From positions 15,624,001 to 15,688,000 of the forward strand of contig OX327702.1 of assembly GCA_946807835.1 (NCBI GenBank): a DNA stretch of 64,000 nucleotides, read 5' to 3'. The stretch comes from Ailanthus altissimus. Taxonomy: Eukaryota; Streptophyta; Magnoliopsida; Sapindales; Simaroubaceae. The translations under genes were made by a program, and so were the position numbers. Position 1 is the first letter of the stretch, and every line of letters starts with the position of its first letter. The notes under the pieces were generated by a model. The model had not been told where the DNA came from, ran no database searches, and saw only the letters and a program-made list of their open reading frames with translations. Shown one piece after another: positions 21,750-34,429 of the stretch.

Positions 21750-24068
21750 TGTTGGGCGTGTATTATACTAGGTTGATTATGTGTGTAATGTGTTCATCAT
21801 TTTGAAATAAGCATGTCATACACACAAATATTGTTGGCGAAATAAGAAATCAAATTTCACAACATGATAAACACATTAATGTAAACCGAATCAAAACATT
21901 AGGGTAATTCGAACATACCTTTGCTGACAATTCGATGATGAACAAAAATTCAGAGCTCACCTTGAAGTTAATCCTTGAACAATTCTAGTCTCCAACTCTT
22001 GGTGGGATTAGAGAAGCGAAAATGGTAGCTTAATATTGGTGTAGGATTTTTGTTCTAGTACTTAAACTCTTTAAGCAAAATAAACTCTCTTTTGCATTCT
22101 TGTAACAAAACTCTTTTGCCTTTTGTTTTTCCTACCAAGTCTAACTTGAGTAAAAAGAAGAAGAAGTGTTTGTTGTGTTTGAAAGCCTTCCAAAGAGTGA
22201 AAGAATTCACTTGGCCGAATTTCACTCTTACTCTACGTAACCATTATCCAATTATTCACTTAAGTGAAATTACACATGTCATTTTCTTATCTTTTCATAA
22301 AAGAATTAACCAAAAGCATTTTCTTCATTTTAATTGGACAATGACATTTTTAAATGAATTAATAAATAATAAAACAATATTTATTTCATTAAAATAATGC
22401 TTGGTTGAATTTTGAATTTTCAAAATTAACAAAATGAAACATTTTTCTTGTTTGACTACATTTATTAATATTAAAAGTATTTCAATGCAAATGTTTTTAA
22501 ATAAATAATTCAAACCAAGATAAATGTTCTCTTAATGGCCCAAGCACTATTTAAAATAATATATTAAAATACATTTTTTTCTTATTAATGCAAGATAAGA
22601 AAATACACTTTAATTATTTAATTAATTCATTAAGACAAGTGTCCAACATATGTCACATGAAAAATAATATAATAAACATCTCATGTCTATTAATGACAAG
22701 TGTCCCACTCATGCCTAATAAAATAATATAATAAACATCATATGTTTATTTAAATAAAATAATATCCAATTAATTACAGGAGCCAATGGTTTAATAACAT
22801 TTGTCGAGAGTACATTTTCCAACAAAAAAGTGACCTATTTGCAACATTTGCAAACTATATTTTTTACTTTACAAAGAGGTCCTTAAAACGAATCCTACTA
22901 CCAAAAACTTTCCGGATCAAACCGTTCGACCCGGCTTGCTACCCCAGTGCTCAATGAGTACACTTCATATTGTGAGACTTCTTAGGTTCACGCTCGTTTG
23001 TCTTACGAAATGTTTCTGCAAGTCCGTGAACGATGTCCCACACACATGTTACGGATATTACAGAACGATGCGTTGAACCATACAAGCTGAGGTTAACCAT
23101 ATTCATATAATCCCTCCGTCATCTATATCCTAAAAGAGCAGAGATATAGATTCTTACCGTCAAATCTCTATTTGCTCATCCGTAAACTTATCTCCAGATT
23201 CGTATCTCGATAAACAATATATGCAAACACTTTTACAATATTGTTTAACCCTACGAAAAACTCTTTCCTTAAGCATACTGCTTATGGCCATAAGACTTTC
23301 TGAGATACAATCTTGGAGCATCTAGATATACAACTCACCTATGTGAGCTGGCGGATCTTATATCTACGCACACCGAACTCTATGAGCATCGGACTATACC
23401 CAGCAACACATAGTGGTCAAACCATGAAAGGTCTCTGACATATGTGGAACCAAAATATAATGGATCACTCAAAAGTCCACCGTGGCGGTCAGGTCTAAGG
23501 ATTACGAATACTACTCAACTCGAGAAGACCTTCTATTAACGACTTCATAGGATGTCTATTGAATGTCCTCATGAGTCTATTCAATATTCAGTCCTCACTG
23601 AATACCTATATGCCTATACAAGCTTTCACTAAGCTTATAGTTTGCTAAGATTAACTATCTGGAGCATCCAGATATAGACATACACTAATCTATATATATT
23701 AGGGTTTCACTGATAGATCCGCATTAGTAAAATAGACCAGGAGTATAGTATTTTAGAACATACTTGCATAATGACATTTCTTAGCACTATTTACAACCCT
23801 TTGCAACTATATTATTACTAATATATTCCATGGTCTTTGTCCCATTTCAAACAAGGCTCTAACTCTTTAGATATTGCTAAATATTAGCACTAATTTAAAC
23901 TCTTTTAGACCAGATCTAAACTCTTTTAGATCATACAATATCTGAAATGTTCCAAGCATCTTACCATTTCAATAAATATAATTAGCAATTAAAAAAATGT
24001 CAATTGCATAAATATTAAAATTAAATATTCATACAAAATGGGATGGCACGTAAGCACAAATCCCAACA
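21750..24068 (-). repeat. Copia 3' LTR (2.3 kb, minus strand)
   Basis: Plus-strand ends are TGTTGGGCGT at 21750 and AATCCCAACA at 24068, so the minus strand reads TGTTGGGATT at its start. A minus-strand purine tract (24069-24079) touches it. Homologous LTRs are at 4367-7729 and at 8285-20147 (opposite orientation). Small open frames inside (22092-22397 and others) have no domain. Confidence 0.75.
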
Positions 24069-24079
24069 AACTCCCACTT
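24069..24079 (-). promoter_or_regulatory. Polypurine tract of the minus-strand copia
   Basis: The minus strand reads caagtgggagt directly before TGTTGGG of the LTR, the expected position for the plus-strand primer. Confidence 0.7.
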
Positions 24080-24082
24080 GCT

Positions 24083-24165
24083 CTAGTGCCGTTCGTAATG
24101 GTATCTTATACCTATTGACTCCACGTGTTTCTCAAACACCTTAGGAGTTAAAGCCTTAGTTAGCG
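24083..24165 (-). pseudogene. Last codons of copia pol, separated by a solo LTR
   Basis: The minus strand encodes LTKALTPKVFEKHVESIGI and ends at a stop near 24083. This is the usual C-terminus of copia pol after RNase H ('DPLTK'). The preceding residues 'SVNNISDPLT' are at about 26950-26985, on the other side of the inserted Tekay LTR. Confidence 0.8.
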
Positions 24166-26946
24166 TGTAATATCCAATCCCTATTAGTAGTATTGGCATC
24201 TAGATTTCGGTATAGAGCAAATAAGATACCGTAGTGTTACTCGATTTTAACCCTATTAGAAATATTCCCTTTATAGTGCACGTGAGAGATATTAGAACTA
24301 ATTTGGTAATTTCACACTCGATCGATGCGCCGGACGACCCTAGAATATTTTTGGAATTTTTCTCTATTGGCTTAGAAAAGGAAATCCTAATTTACTACAT
24401 GAATTTCCATTTAAGGGTTATGAATGGAACAAGCCATTGTTGAGAAACATAATCCATATATTAGAGAATGGACCAATTAGAAGAAATCTCATGGATTGCC
24501 AAGTTGAAAGTTCTAGTTAGTTCTTTGAACTATTCTAACTAGATAGTTACAAATGAACTAATTACATAATTAGTTTTTAACTAATGGAAAATTAGTAATT
24601 TTGAGTAAGTTGAAGGGAAAAATGGTCAATTGAGGGAGCACTATATATATGTTAGAAGTGTGTAGAATTTTCAAGTGATCAAAACGCAAACACTTAGAGC
24701 AAAAAGGAGAGCAAATTCGGGCAAGGTGAAGAGGTGCTGCTACAGTGAAATTTTAGTTTTTTGTTTCATGATTTTTCATGTGTAATCAAGCTAAAATATA
24801 GTTATATATGAATCCTTAAGCTCAATTGAAGCCTCAATTAGTGGAAATTCAAGAAAAAGAGGTAAGAAAAGCATTGTTTTATGAGTTTGATAAGTGAACG
24901 TTCAAGAATGCTCCAATTGACATTCTTATGTGTATTCTTGGCTTTGATTGAGTTGAATTCTAGTTTGGAGCATGAAGGAGTCATCAATTTGAAGAAATTG
25001 GCAAGGTGAGAATTAGGGTTTTCAGTGATTTTGTTGTAAAGATTTCAATTGGTTGTAATTAGGGCTTTAGAATGAAATTGGCATGATTTTGTTGTAATTG
25101 GAACAAGAAATTGAGAAAAGGAATGTGTTGGAACCTAGGGTAAAATTCTGCCACTTTAGGGAAGTTAGGAATTGAGTGGTGTTTTGATTAAATTGTTGTG
25201 TGTAAATGGTGCATATTGTAAAATAAATGTATATGGTTGATGGAAAAACAAAAAATGAAGAAAATGGGACATAATTGTCCATGTTGGAAAGGTGAAGGGC
25301 AATTATGTCCAACCAAGTTATAAGGTGTTCAATAATTTTCAGAGCGCCAGATGGTGAGTTAGTTTCGATTATGGCTCCGTAACTAAAATCGGGAAGTAGT
25401 ATGCATCCGGGCTTTGTATGCCGATTAGGGCGTTTAGTAGTTAAATGAGATTCTAGCATTCGATTTAGTTCTAAATGTCATTTGTGGCGCGTAGGTGAAG
25501 ATAACCAAGAGCGTTAATGGGAGCAGAAATCGGGAACAAAATTGAGCGCAGAGCGGTTGTGAGTGGAAATCTGTCATTTCTTTTACTTTGCGTTTATTAT
25601 GTTTTCGCATAATGAATATGCATGTTTTATGAGCTTTCGATGCATAACCATGATTTATGATCTTGATACATATTCATAGACATGCCTTTACATGTTCGAA
25701 TTGAGAAACAGTTTTAAAATCTCTACATTCATTTTTAAAGCCATTAGTACTCTCAGATTATAGTGGTGATGATTGTATTAGACCCGGCCGGTATATCCCG
25801 TGCACATGGGCAGGTCTTGGGGGTGTGTCACTAACTCCGGGAAGTTGGGATGTCGAGTCATGTGATTCACTCTATGTGTACGGGGTATTATCTCGCTATA
25901 TGCATGCGATGTAGGATTCTGCTGCATAGCCAGTGAGATGTCTTGAGATGTCACTGTGGGTGCTGCTAGTTGAGGTGCCCCGTGACCTACTCATGTGTGC
26001 GGTGCTAGTTGAGTCGCTGCATAGGTATAGAGCTTTAGGGTTACCATTGGTACAGTTTAGAAAGAAAATGGCTGAGCGAGAATTTTACTAGTTTTTGATT
26101 TACCGATAGATTTATGCATTTATATGCACACAGCAGTTATTATGTTATACAGATTCTGAATATAGTTTTCCAAAGATGTAGATAAAACCCGCTTGGCAAG
26201 ATTTCAATAGCATATGATGTTTAGAACCGTTTTACAATTTTACATTAGTTTTAGAAGCATGATTTCTGCGTGAACTTTAGAATTTGCTATCCATACATGA
26301 TGTTATTTTATTGAAATTTTATTTGCACTCACTGAGCTCCTTTAGCTCACCCGTTTTGTGTTTTATGTTTTCTGAACCCCTTTCCCAGGTGCAGGTCTCA
26401 GTATGCAAGCTGCTGATTCTCCTATTGCCGAGTAGTGGGCCGAATCCGAAGATCAATTTTTGTACATGTAAATGTGCTAAATAGCACCCTTTACTTTATG
26501 CATAATAGTTGTAGGCATGTATATTTGGATGTATGTTTTGAACCGAGAAGAAGAGATTTCAATTTTATGATGATCGTTCTTTTTACTTCTATGATTACGC
26601 TTATTTGTGATTCAAATGAATAATTGAGTTGTGTTGGATTTGATTTGGAAATGACCGGAGGTCCGAATTGGTAGAATTAAGATGTATTGGAAATAGAAGT
26701 GAAATTTCTTTGCAGGTTTTATATGGATTTTCTAAAAAACAGGAGAAACTCTGTCCGTTTGTTTTTAAAATTAAGATGTCATTTTCGTGTATGTTACTAG
26801 ACCTTCTTAGTAGTAACAAGAATTAAAAAGGGGTTCGCCTCGCGAAATTTCGCAACATACCCAGTTAGGTTCGGAGGAACTTTCGTCGGAGTGCCCGACA
26901 GGGCCGCTGGGATCTATAGTAAAGGGTCTCGGGTCGGGTCCTGTCA
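24166..26946 (+). repeat. Tekay-type solo LTR inserted in copia pol
   Basis: It runs from TGTAATATCC to CCTGTCA, 2781 bp, the same length as the 3' LTR of the Tekay element at 55408-58188, with extensive visible identity. No internal region is attached. The flanks (TAGCG left, GTGGG right) do not match as a clean duplication, although the interrupted codons DPLT/LTKA show where it landed. Open frames inside (25067-25459, 26284-26623 and others) recur in all copies and lack domains. Confidence 0.85.
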
Positions 26947-27430
26947 GTGGGTCCGATATATTATTTACAGAGTCAACTCTACAAATTATTACATATCCTC
27001 TAGCCAAGATTTCTCTAATTATGTGGTATTTTTTCTCCACATGTTTAGATCTCTGGTGTGCTCTTGGCTCTTTAGCTTGTGCTATAGGTCCATTATTGTC
27101 ACAAAATAATGGGATAGGATCCATCGAACTTGGGATTATTCTGAGCTCGGTGATAAACTTACGTATCCAGACTACTTCTTTTACTGCTTTCGATGCAGTA
27201 GTATATTCCGGTTTTGTAGTAGAATCAGCAGTGGATCTTTGTTTGGTGATCTTCCAACTCACTGCAACACTATTGAGAATGAATACATACCCAGATGTAG
27301 ACTTTCTATCATCTAGATCAGACTGGAAGTCTGAATCTGCATATCCTCTCAGTTGTAAGTCACTTTTTCCATATATAAGTAACTTGTCCTTTATACCCTT
27401 AAGGTATTTAAGGACATGCTTCACTGCCAT
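26947..27430 (-). pseudogene. Copia RNase H domain
   Basis: The frame reads MAVKHVLKYLKG, then 'GYADSDFQSDLDDRKSTSGYVF', 'QRSTADSTTKPEYTTASKAVKE' and 'HQRSKHVEKKYHIIRE', the standard copia RNase H signature. A TGA separates it from the RT part upstream, where the family has Trp ('DH-W-AVK'). After 'ISDPLT' the frame runs into LTR sequence. Non-functional. Confidence 0.85.
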
Positions 27431-28690
27431 TCAATGGCTATCACCTAGACTAGGTTGATATCGGCTCATAACACTTACAGCCATACTGATATCAGATCTC
27501 GTACACATAATGGCATACATCAAACTTCCAATAGCTGATGCATATGGGATGTTAGACATTCTAACTCTTTCATCTTCCATCTGGGGACACATCTTCCTTG
27601 AAAGATGAATGCCATATCTAAAAGGTACATTAGCTGTCTTATAGTTATTGAAGTTGTACCTTTCTAAGATACTGTCTATGTACGATGATTGGGACAGTCC
27701 TATCAGCTTTCTAGCCCTATCTCTATAAAGCTTTATACCTAGTATATAGGAAGCCTCTGCCAAATCCTTTATAGAGAAGTTCTTACTCAGATAACCTTTT
27801 ACTGACTGTAACATACCTATATCATTTCCAATTATCAGTATGTCATCCACATAGAGAACTAAGAAAACTATCATGCTCCTACTAACCTTTTTGTACACAC
27901 AAGGTTCCTATTCATTTTTTATAAAACTATACCCTCTGATTACTTTATCTAAACGAAGATTCCAATTTCGGGATGCCTGTTTAAGTCCATAAATGGACTT
28001 CTTCAGTTTCCATACTAGATTAGTAGTTAGGTTGAATGCAAAACCTTCAAGTTGTTTCATGTATATCTCTTCCTTGAGATATCTATTTAGGAATGCCGTT
28101 TTTATATCCATCTGTCATATTTCAAAGTCATAATATACAGCAATCGCTAATAAAATTCGTATTGACTTTAACATCAATACTGGTGCAAAGGTTTCCCCAT
28201 AATCTATCCCATATCGTTGAGCATAACCTTTTGCAACCAGTCAGGCTTTGAAGGTCTCTACCTTTTCATCGGGCCCATGCTTCCGCTTGTAAATCCTTTT
28301 ACAACCAATAGAAACAATTCCTTCGGGAAGCTTAACCAAGTCTCATACTTGATTTTGATGTATTGAGTCAATTTTGGATTTTATGGCTTCTTGCTATTTT
28401 CCCGAGTCGATGTCTAACATGGCCTCTTTATAGGTTAAATGATCGTTTTCTTCAACTAAGAAAACTCTAAGTGCACCTTCAGGCAACTGACCATATCTAG
28501 CAGGTGGTTTGGATATCCTTTCCGACCTACGTGGAGGGTGTGTTAAAGATATTCTGTTGAATTAAACTTGAGGTTCCATATCTGGCTCATTCTGGTTTTG
28601 ATTGGCTTCATCAAGCTCAATCTTTCTACAATCTCTACGATCCATGAGAAACTCTTTTTCAAGGAAAGTGGCATGTCGAGAAATAAACAC
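27431..28690 (-). pseudogene. Copia reverse transcriptase
   Basis: From high to low coordinates: a poorly preserved N-terminal part (28690-28112, with frameshifts), 'MDIKTAFLNRYLKEEIYMKQ' near 28110 with the first catalytic Asp, 'KSIYGLKQASRNWNLRLDK', an in-frame TAG at 27908-27910, then 'LVLYVDDILIIGND' near 27850 with an intact YVDD, and the connection region to 27431. The DNA copy could not yield a full enzyme. Confidence 0.85.
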
Positions 28691-28693
28691 GTT

Positions 28694-29842
28694 TCATTCC
28701 TCTAGATCATAGAATTGGTATCCCATTGAATTCTCTGGATACCTAATGAATCGGTACTTATACCCATTGGGTGCAACTTTATCCTGTTGCGTAACCTTTA
28801 CGTAAGCAGGACAGCCCCAAATCTTAAAATATTTAAGACTTGGTTTCTTTCCTTTCAACATCTTATACGGAGTGGTTGAAACAGCTTTAGATGAAACCCT
28901 GTTCAATATATGAGCAGCAGTATCAAGAGCATATCCCCACAGATATTTTGGAAGATCGGTGAAGCTCATCATCGATCGAACCATATCTAATAAAGTTTGA
29001 TTCCTCTTTTCTGAAACACCATTGTGTTGCGGAGTACCCAGAGGACTATACTGAGCGAGAATCCCATTCTCTTTTAAATAATAAAAAAAAATACTGCTTA
29101 TGTATTCGCCTCCTCGATCTGATCGAAGGCATTTGACGTACATGTCAGTTTGTTTCTCTACTTCAAGTTTGAACTCTTTGAACTTTTCAAAGGTCTCTGA
29201 CTTGTGCTTCATAAGAAACACGTACCCGTATCGTGACAAATCATCGATAAACGTTACAAAGTATTGAAAACCACCCATTGCAGCTTGATTTATTGGACCG
29301 CATACATCACTATACACTAATTCCAATAAATCAGTAGCACGGTGTCCAACACCAGTAAATGGAGATTTAGTCATTTTCTCTTGAATAAAAGATTCACAAA
29401 CTGGGTAAGATTGTATGGTCATATCAGGTATCCGACCATTCTTAACCAGACGAGTTAGACGTTTTACGCTTATGTGACCTAATCTTATATGCCATAATTC
29501 TGTATTATTTAAAGTTCTCGAATTACTACTAGTGCTATCTTGTACATTCATGACATTTCCTGTTGTATCCAAAATATAATGCTCATTAATTAACTGACAT
29601 TCAGCTAACAAAACATCAAACATATCACATAAATATAAGGAACGGTTCCTGATAGACGCATGATATCCTTCACTATTAAGTACAGGAAGGGAGATTATCT
29701 GTCTGATACAAGAGGGTACAAAATAATAGTTATACAACACAACAGTTCTATTACAATAGAGAATTAAGTCAAAATGTCCAACAACCTCGATCCGCAATAG
29801 ATCACCATTTCCTACTCGAAGCTGTACTTCTTCCGGATGCAA
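28694..29842 (-). pseudogene. Copia integrase (with GAG-pre-integrase domain)
   Basis: A 382-codon open piece. It begins with protease/linker sequence, then 'LWHIRLGHISVKRL' (zinc-binding region; the second cysteine of the usual C..C pair after 'PVCESFI' is not obvious). The DDE core follows: Asp in 'YSDVCGP', Asp in 'LRSDRGGEY' and Glu in 'NGVSEKRNQT'. It ends with 'ILNRVSSKAVSTTPYKML' and the 'CPAYVK' region. It is the longest intact piece of this element. Confidence 0.85.
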
Positions 29843-30809
29843 CCATCTAATTTTCTTCAGACCCTACAACACATTGCAAATGTGAGAAGGAGATGTTGTA
29901 TCTAATACCTAGCCTGTACTAGCATCAAATGCTAAATAAATTTCAATAATGGGTAAGCATATACCTGTGGGAGTTTTCTTCACAGTGGCAAGGTATTTGG
30001 GATAATTTCTTTTTCAATGCCCATCCTCGCTGCAGTGGAAACATTTTCCTTTTGGTTTTGATTTCTCTTGTGACTTGGATATTTATCGCTTCTGAGGACC
30101 CACTTTAGGTGTCTATTTTATCTTCTTTTTCTTCTTTACTTTCAACTTCCCAGAAGCCCTTAAGGTAGAAGATGAAGTACGCTGAACATAGAGGGCTGTG
30201 CCCCCTTTGGTCATGTCCTCTTGTGATGTCTTAAGCATGTTATGCAGATCACCATAAGTAGGGATCAATGCTTGCATATTAAATTTCATGATAAACTATG
30301 CAAATAACCTTGGAAGTGATTGGAGAATCAAACTATTCCCAAATGTATCGCTCATTTCTATATCTATAGTCCCCAACCTCTCGATATATCCAATAATCTT
30401 AAGGACATAAGGATTAACAAGACTACCCTGTAGAAGTCTAGCCTGAAAGAGAGCGTTGGCAACTTTGTATATATTGATATGAGGTTTGTCACCAAAAAAG
30501 CTCCTTCAAATAGAGCATTATATTGCTAGCATCATCCATGTCGACGTGCTCTCTTTGTAACTCCATAGACATCGAGGCTAGAATGTAAGATTTGACTTTC
30601 AAATCATCATTTAGCCATTTCTGATATGTCTCATTTTCTTCTAGAGAAGTATCATCAGAAATGCCTCAGGGTAAGCGCTGATCAATTACATACCCAAGCT
30701 TCTCAGAATCTAGAACTATTCTGAGATTCATTAGCCAGTCAAAATAGTTTTCTGCACCTTTGAGTTAGTATGCATCAAGAATGCGGATCAAAGGCTTACT
30801 AGAAGCCAT
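29843..30809 (-). pseudogene. Copia gag and protease region, degenerate
   Basis: The gag start codon is at 30809 (MASSKPLIRILDAY), followed by a stop and then 'GAENYFDWLMNLRIVLDSEKLGYVID', the typical copia gag N-terminus. A zinc knuckle 'CFHCSEDGH' near 30050 has a stop right after the His. The protease active-site region near 29920-29870 is broken by stops. Together with the downstream pieces this completes the copia order. Confidence 0.75.
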
Positions 30810-31548
30810 TTATTCTTTACAAGACAAAATTAAAAGATGTTAGTGGATATTTAAGACATTAAATCGCTAATATAATATTTTAAATCATGGGTATAATCTA
30901 TATACAATTTTTAATTTAAAACGCCCTCCCACTGCTTTACATAATCCCTTTAATATCTTAAAATGGGATAACGACAATTTAAATTGATTTAAACTATACA
31001 GTGGGAAGTAGATCCCATTAGCATTTTACTCGGACCGCACGCTGTAGCGATCTAGGTCCTTGTAAACCCAACGAGTAGACAACCCTTGTCAATTACATCT
31101 CATGCAACTCTTACTCATGATCCTAAATATATCTTATCTACACGCTGTGCAATCTAGGATAAGTGTATTCCAGATTAACTTGTCAATGATCAAATATATG
31201 CTACCAGTATTACCCGCACGTTGTAGCGATCTAAGGCAATACTTTCACATATATTTGCCTCATCTCATGTTTAACCGATATAGTCCAAATTATACCAACC
31301 AAAATCCGCACACTGTAGCAATCTTGAGAAAGATTGATATGACCCAGCTAACACTGTATTAACAAGACGGATCATAATACAACATTATCTCATAATGTGA
31401 AATAATTCAGTCTGATTAAGAGAGATTTCAAAATACATTCGCATCTCATAAGGATATAAAATTTAGATCATATAATTAATTTTATGCAAGTACAATTAAC
31501 CCCCACCAGTAGAGCTCCCATTGTGGTTATCAATGTAAGAATCTCATT
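30810..31548 (-). other. Copia leader with four repeated boxes
   Basis: This non-coding leader lies between primer site and gag. Four near copies of a 21-base box occur on the plus strand at 31029 (cgcacgctgtagcgatctagg), 31141, 31216 and 31305, spaced about 75-110 bases. The boxes have a gctgtagc core. The rest is AT-rich without recognised features. The plus-strand frame 31102-31362 runs across the boxes and has no domain. Confidence 0.65.
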
Positions 31549-31602
31549 ATAAAAATGACCTTTTTAACTAAAAACTTCAAAAATCGTACTCTGATACCAC
31601 TC
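31549..31602 (-). promoter_or_regulatory. Tekay primer site and first leader bases joined to copia leader
   Basis: The minus strand after the LTR end reads gagtggtatcagagtacg, then about 40 bases closely matching the Tekay leader at 50579-50625 (tttttgaagttttagtt). Near 31548 the sequence changes to the copia leader. tggtatcagag is the tRNA-Met primer site. Confidence 0.7.
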
Positions 31603-34388
31603 TGATAGAACCCCGCCTGAAACCCTCTATAGTAGATCCTAGCAGCCCTACCGGGCACCACGATGGAAGTTTCTCAGAATATAACTGGGTAAGTTGAGAA
31701 CTTTCGAGAGGCAAACCCTTTTCGGTTCTTGATATTATTAAGAAAAGCTTGGGATATACATGAAAATGACCTCATAATATTTTTTAAAAATGGGTAGAGC
31801 ATTTCCTGTTTTTCTGAAAATTCCATACAAAACCTGCAAAGAATTACACTTCTATTTCCAAACCACTTCTTAATACTGCCAAATAGAACCTCTAGTCATT
31901 TCCAAAATAATTCTAACTCAACTCAATAATTTCATTATGATTATAAACTGGAATATTGATAAAAAATGAAACGATAATCAAAATATCAAAATCTCTTCTT
32001 GATTATTCAAAACATATGTACAATGCACAAATCTAAAACCATTATGCTGAAAGCAAAAAGAGTGCTATTTAGCACATTTACATGTACAAAATGATCTTCA
32101 AATTTAGCCCACTAATCAGCAACAGGAGAATCAGCAGCTGGTGTACCGAGACCTGCACTTGGGAAGGGGGTTTGAAAAATATAAACCATAAAACGAGTGA
32201 GCTAAAGGAGCTCAGTAAGTGTATTTAAGCTTTCAAATAAAATAACATTCCGCATAGATATTAAATTCTAAAAGACATGGATAAATCATGCATCTAAAAC
32301 TAGTATAAAGTTGTAAAATGGTTTCTAATATCATATGCCAATAAAATCTTGCCGAGTGGATTTTATTTACATCTTCGGAAAACAATATCCAAAATCTGTA
32401 CAACATAATAACTAGCATGTGCATATAAACGCATAATATGCAATCGGTAGATCGAAACTATTAAAGCCCTCACTCGGCCATTTTATTTCTAAACTATACC
32501 AATGGTAACTTTAAAGCTCTATACTCACACAACGACTCAACTAGCACCGCACACGTGAGTAGGTCATGGGGCGCCTCAACTAGCAGCACCCACAGTGACA
32601 TCTTAAGACATCTCACTGGCTATGCAGCGGAATACTACATAGCATATATATAGTGAGACAATACCCCATACACATAGAGCAACTCACATGATTCGATATC
32701 TCGACTTTTCGGAGTTAGTGACACACCCCTCATAACCTGCCCATGTGTACGGAATATACCGACCGAGTCTAATACAATCACCATCACTATAATCTGAGGG
32801 CACCAATGGCCTTTGAAACGGATGTAGTAATTTTAAAGTTATTTCTTAAACCGAACATGTAAAAGCATATATATGGATATATATCAAGATCCTAACATAT
32901 ATATATATATCAAGATCCTAACTCATATTTATGCATTAAAAGCACATAAAATATACATTTTCATTATGTAGAAACATAATAAACGAAAGATAAAAGAAAT
33001 GACAGATTTTCACTCACAACCGCTTCAAGCTCAATTTCGCTCCAGATTTTGCTCCCGTTACTAGTCTCAATTTTCTTGACCTACGCGCCATTAATGACAT
33101 TAGAACTAATTCAAACACTAGAATCTCATTTAACTATTAAACGCCATCATCAGTATACAGAGTTCGGATGGATACTACTTTCTGATTTTCATTTACGGAG
33201 TCATTTAATCTAATCTAACTCACCATCCGGCGCCCTAAAAATTATTAAACGCCTTATAACTTTAGTTAGATATAATTGCCATTCACCTTACCAAAATGAA
33301 CAATTATGTCCCATTTTTTTCATTTTTGATTTTTCCATCAATCATATACATTCAATTTACATAAGGCACCATTTATACACAACAACTCAATCCCTAACTT
33401 CCTTAAAGTGGCAGAATTTTACCCTGTGTTCCAACACATTTTTTTTCTCAATTTCTTGTTCCAATTACATCAACATCAAGCCAATTTCATTCTAATGCCC
33501 TAATTATAACCAATTGAAGTGTCTACAGCCAAATCACCAAAAACTCTAATTCTTACCTTATCAATTTCTTCATTTTGATGACTTTTTCAAGCTCCACACT
33601 AGAATTTAACTCAATCTAAATGAAGAATACACACAAGAACATCAATTGAAGTAATCTTGAAAGTTCACATATCAATCTCACAAAACAATGCTTTTCTTAC
33701 CTATTTTTCTTGAATTTTTACTAATGGAGGCTTCAATTGATCTTAGGAACTGGTATGTGACCTTATTAGAGCTTGATTAAGCGTGAAAAATCATGAAAAA
33801 AAAAATTAAAATTTCACTGTAGGTGCCCCTCTTCTTTTACACGAATTTTGCTCTCTTTTGCTCTAAGTGTTGTACTTTTGATCATTTGAAATTTTTACAC
33901 ACTTCAACTATATATATAGTGCTCCCTCAAAAGACTAATTTTCCCCTCAACTAACTCAAAATTTCTAAATTGCCATTAGTTGGAAACTAAGTATGTAATT
34001 GGTTTCTTTGTAACTATCTAGTTAGAATAGTCCAATGAACTAACTAGAATTTTCAACTTGGCAATCCATGAGATTTTTTTTAATTGGTCCATTCTCTATT
34101 ATATGGATTGTGCTTCTCAACAAATGCTTGTTTTATACATAACCCTTAAATGAAAATTTATGTAGTAAATTAAAATTTCATTTCCAAGCCAATAGAGAAA
34201 ATTTTTAAAAATATTCTAGGGTTGTCCGACGCTCCGATCGAGTGTGAAATTACAAAATTAGGTCTAATATCTCTCACGCACCATAAAAAATATTTCTAAT
34301 AGGGTTAAAAGCGGGTAACCCTAGGTGTCTTTATTGCTCTATACTGAAATGTAGGCACCAATACTACTAATAGGGATTGGTTATTACA
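31603..34388 (-). repeat. Tekay-type LTR, inverted orientation
   Basis: 2786 bp; plus-strand ends are TGATAGAACC and TTATTACA. The reverse complement runs TGTAATAACCAATCCC ... CTATCA and is colinear with the three other Tekay LTRs, but has more differences, so it is the oldest of the four. Its 3' end is still joined to a primer site (see 31549-31602), so it is not a clean solo LTR. A 30-base duplication with (AT)n lies at 32870-32930. Confidence 0.85.
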
Positions 34389-34429
34389 TCATCAGAAGCT
34401 TCTGTTGACAGTCAAATAATAATTTCACA

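Larger units (their letters stand above)
21750..31602 (-). mobile_element. Ty1/copia element on the minus strand, 5' LTR missing
   Basis: On the minus strand the order is leader (31548-30810), gag (30809 down), protease, integrase, RT, RNase H, purine tract and 3' LTR (24068-21750). This is the copia order, with integrase before RT. A Tekay-type solo LTR (24166-26946) splits the last codons of RNase H. At the 5' side no copia LTR is found; instead a Tekay LTR with primer site abuts the leader. Several nonsense changes and frameshifts show it is dead. Confidence 0.85.

Noticed and set aside
22092..22397. 101-residue plus-strand frame
   Set aside because: Inside a copia LTR with AT-rich composition and no recognisable domain.
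25067..25459. 130-residue minus-strand frame, with shorter versions at 48672-48929 and 56300-56557
   Set aside because: All lie at the same place in Tekay LTR copies and show no domain; shadow frames of the LTR.
24161..26951. Clean target duplication around the Tekay solo LTR in copia pol
   Set aside because: Flanks TAGCG and GTGGG do not match; small deletions or mutations probably erased it, so none is claimed.
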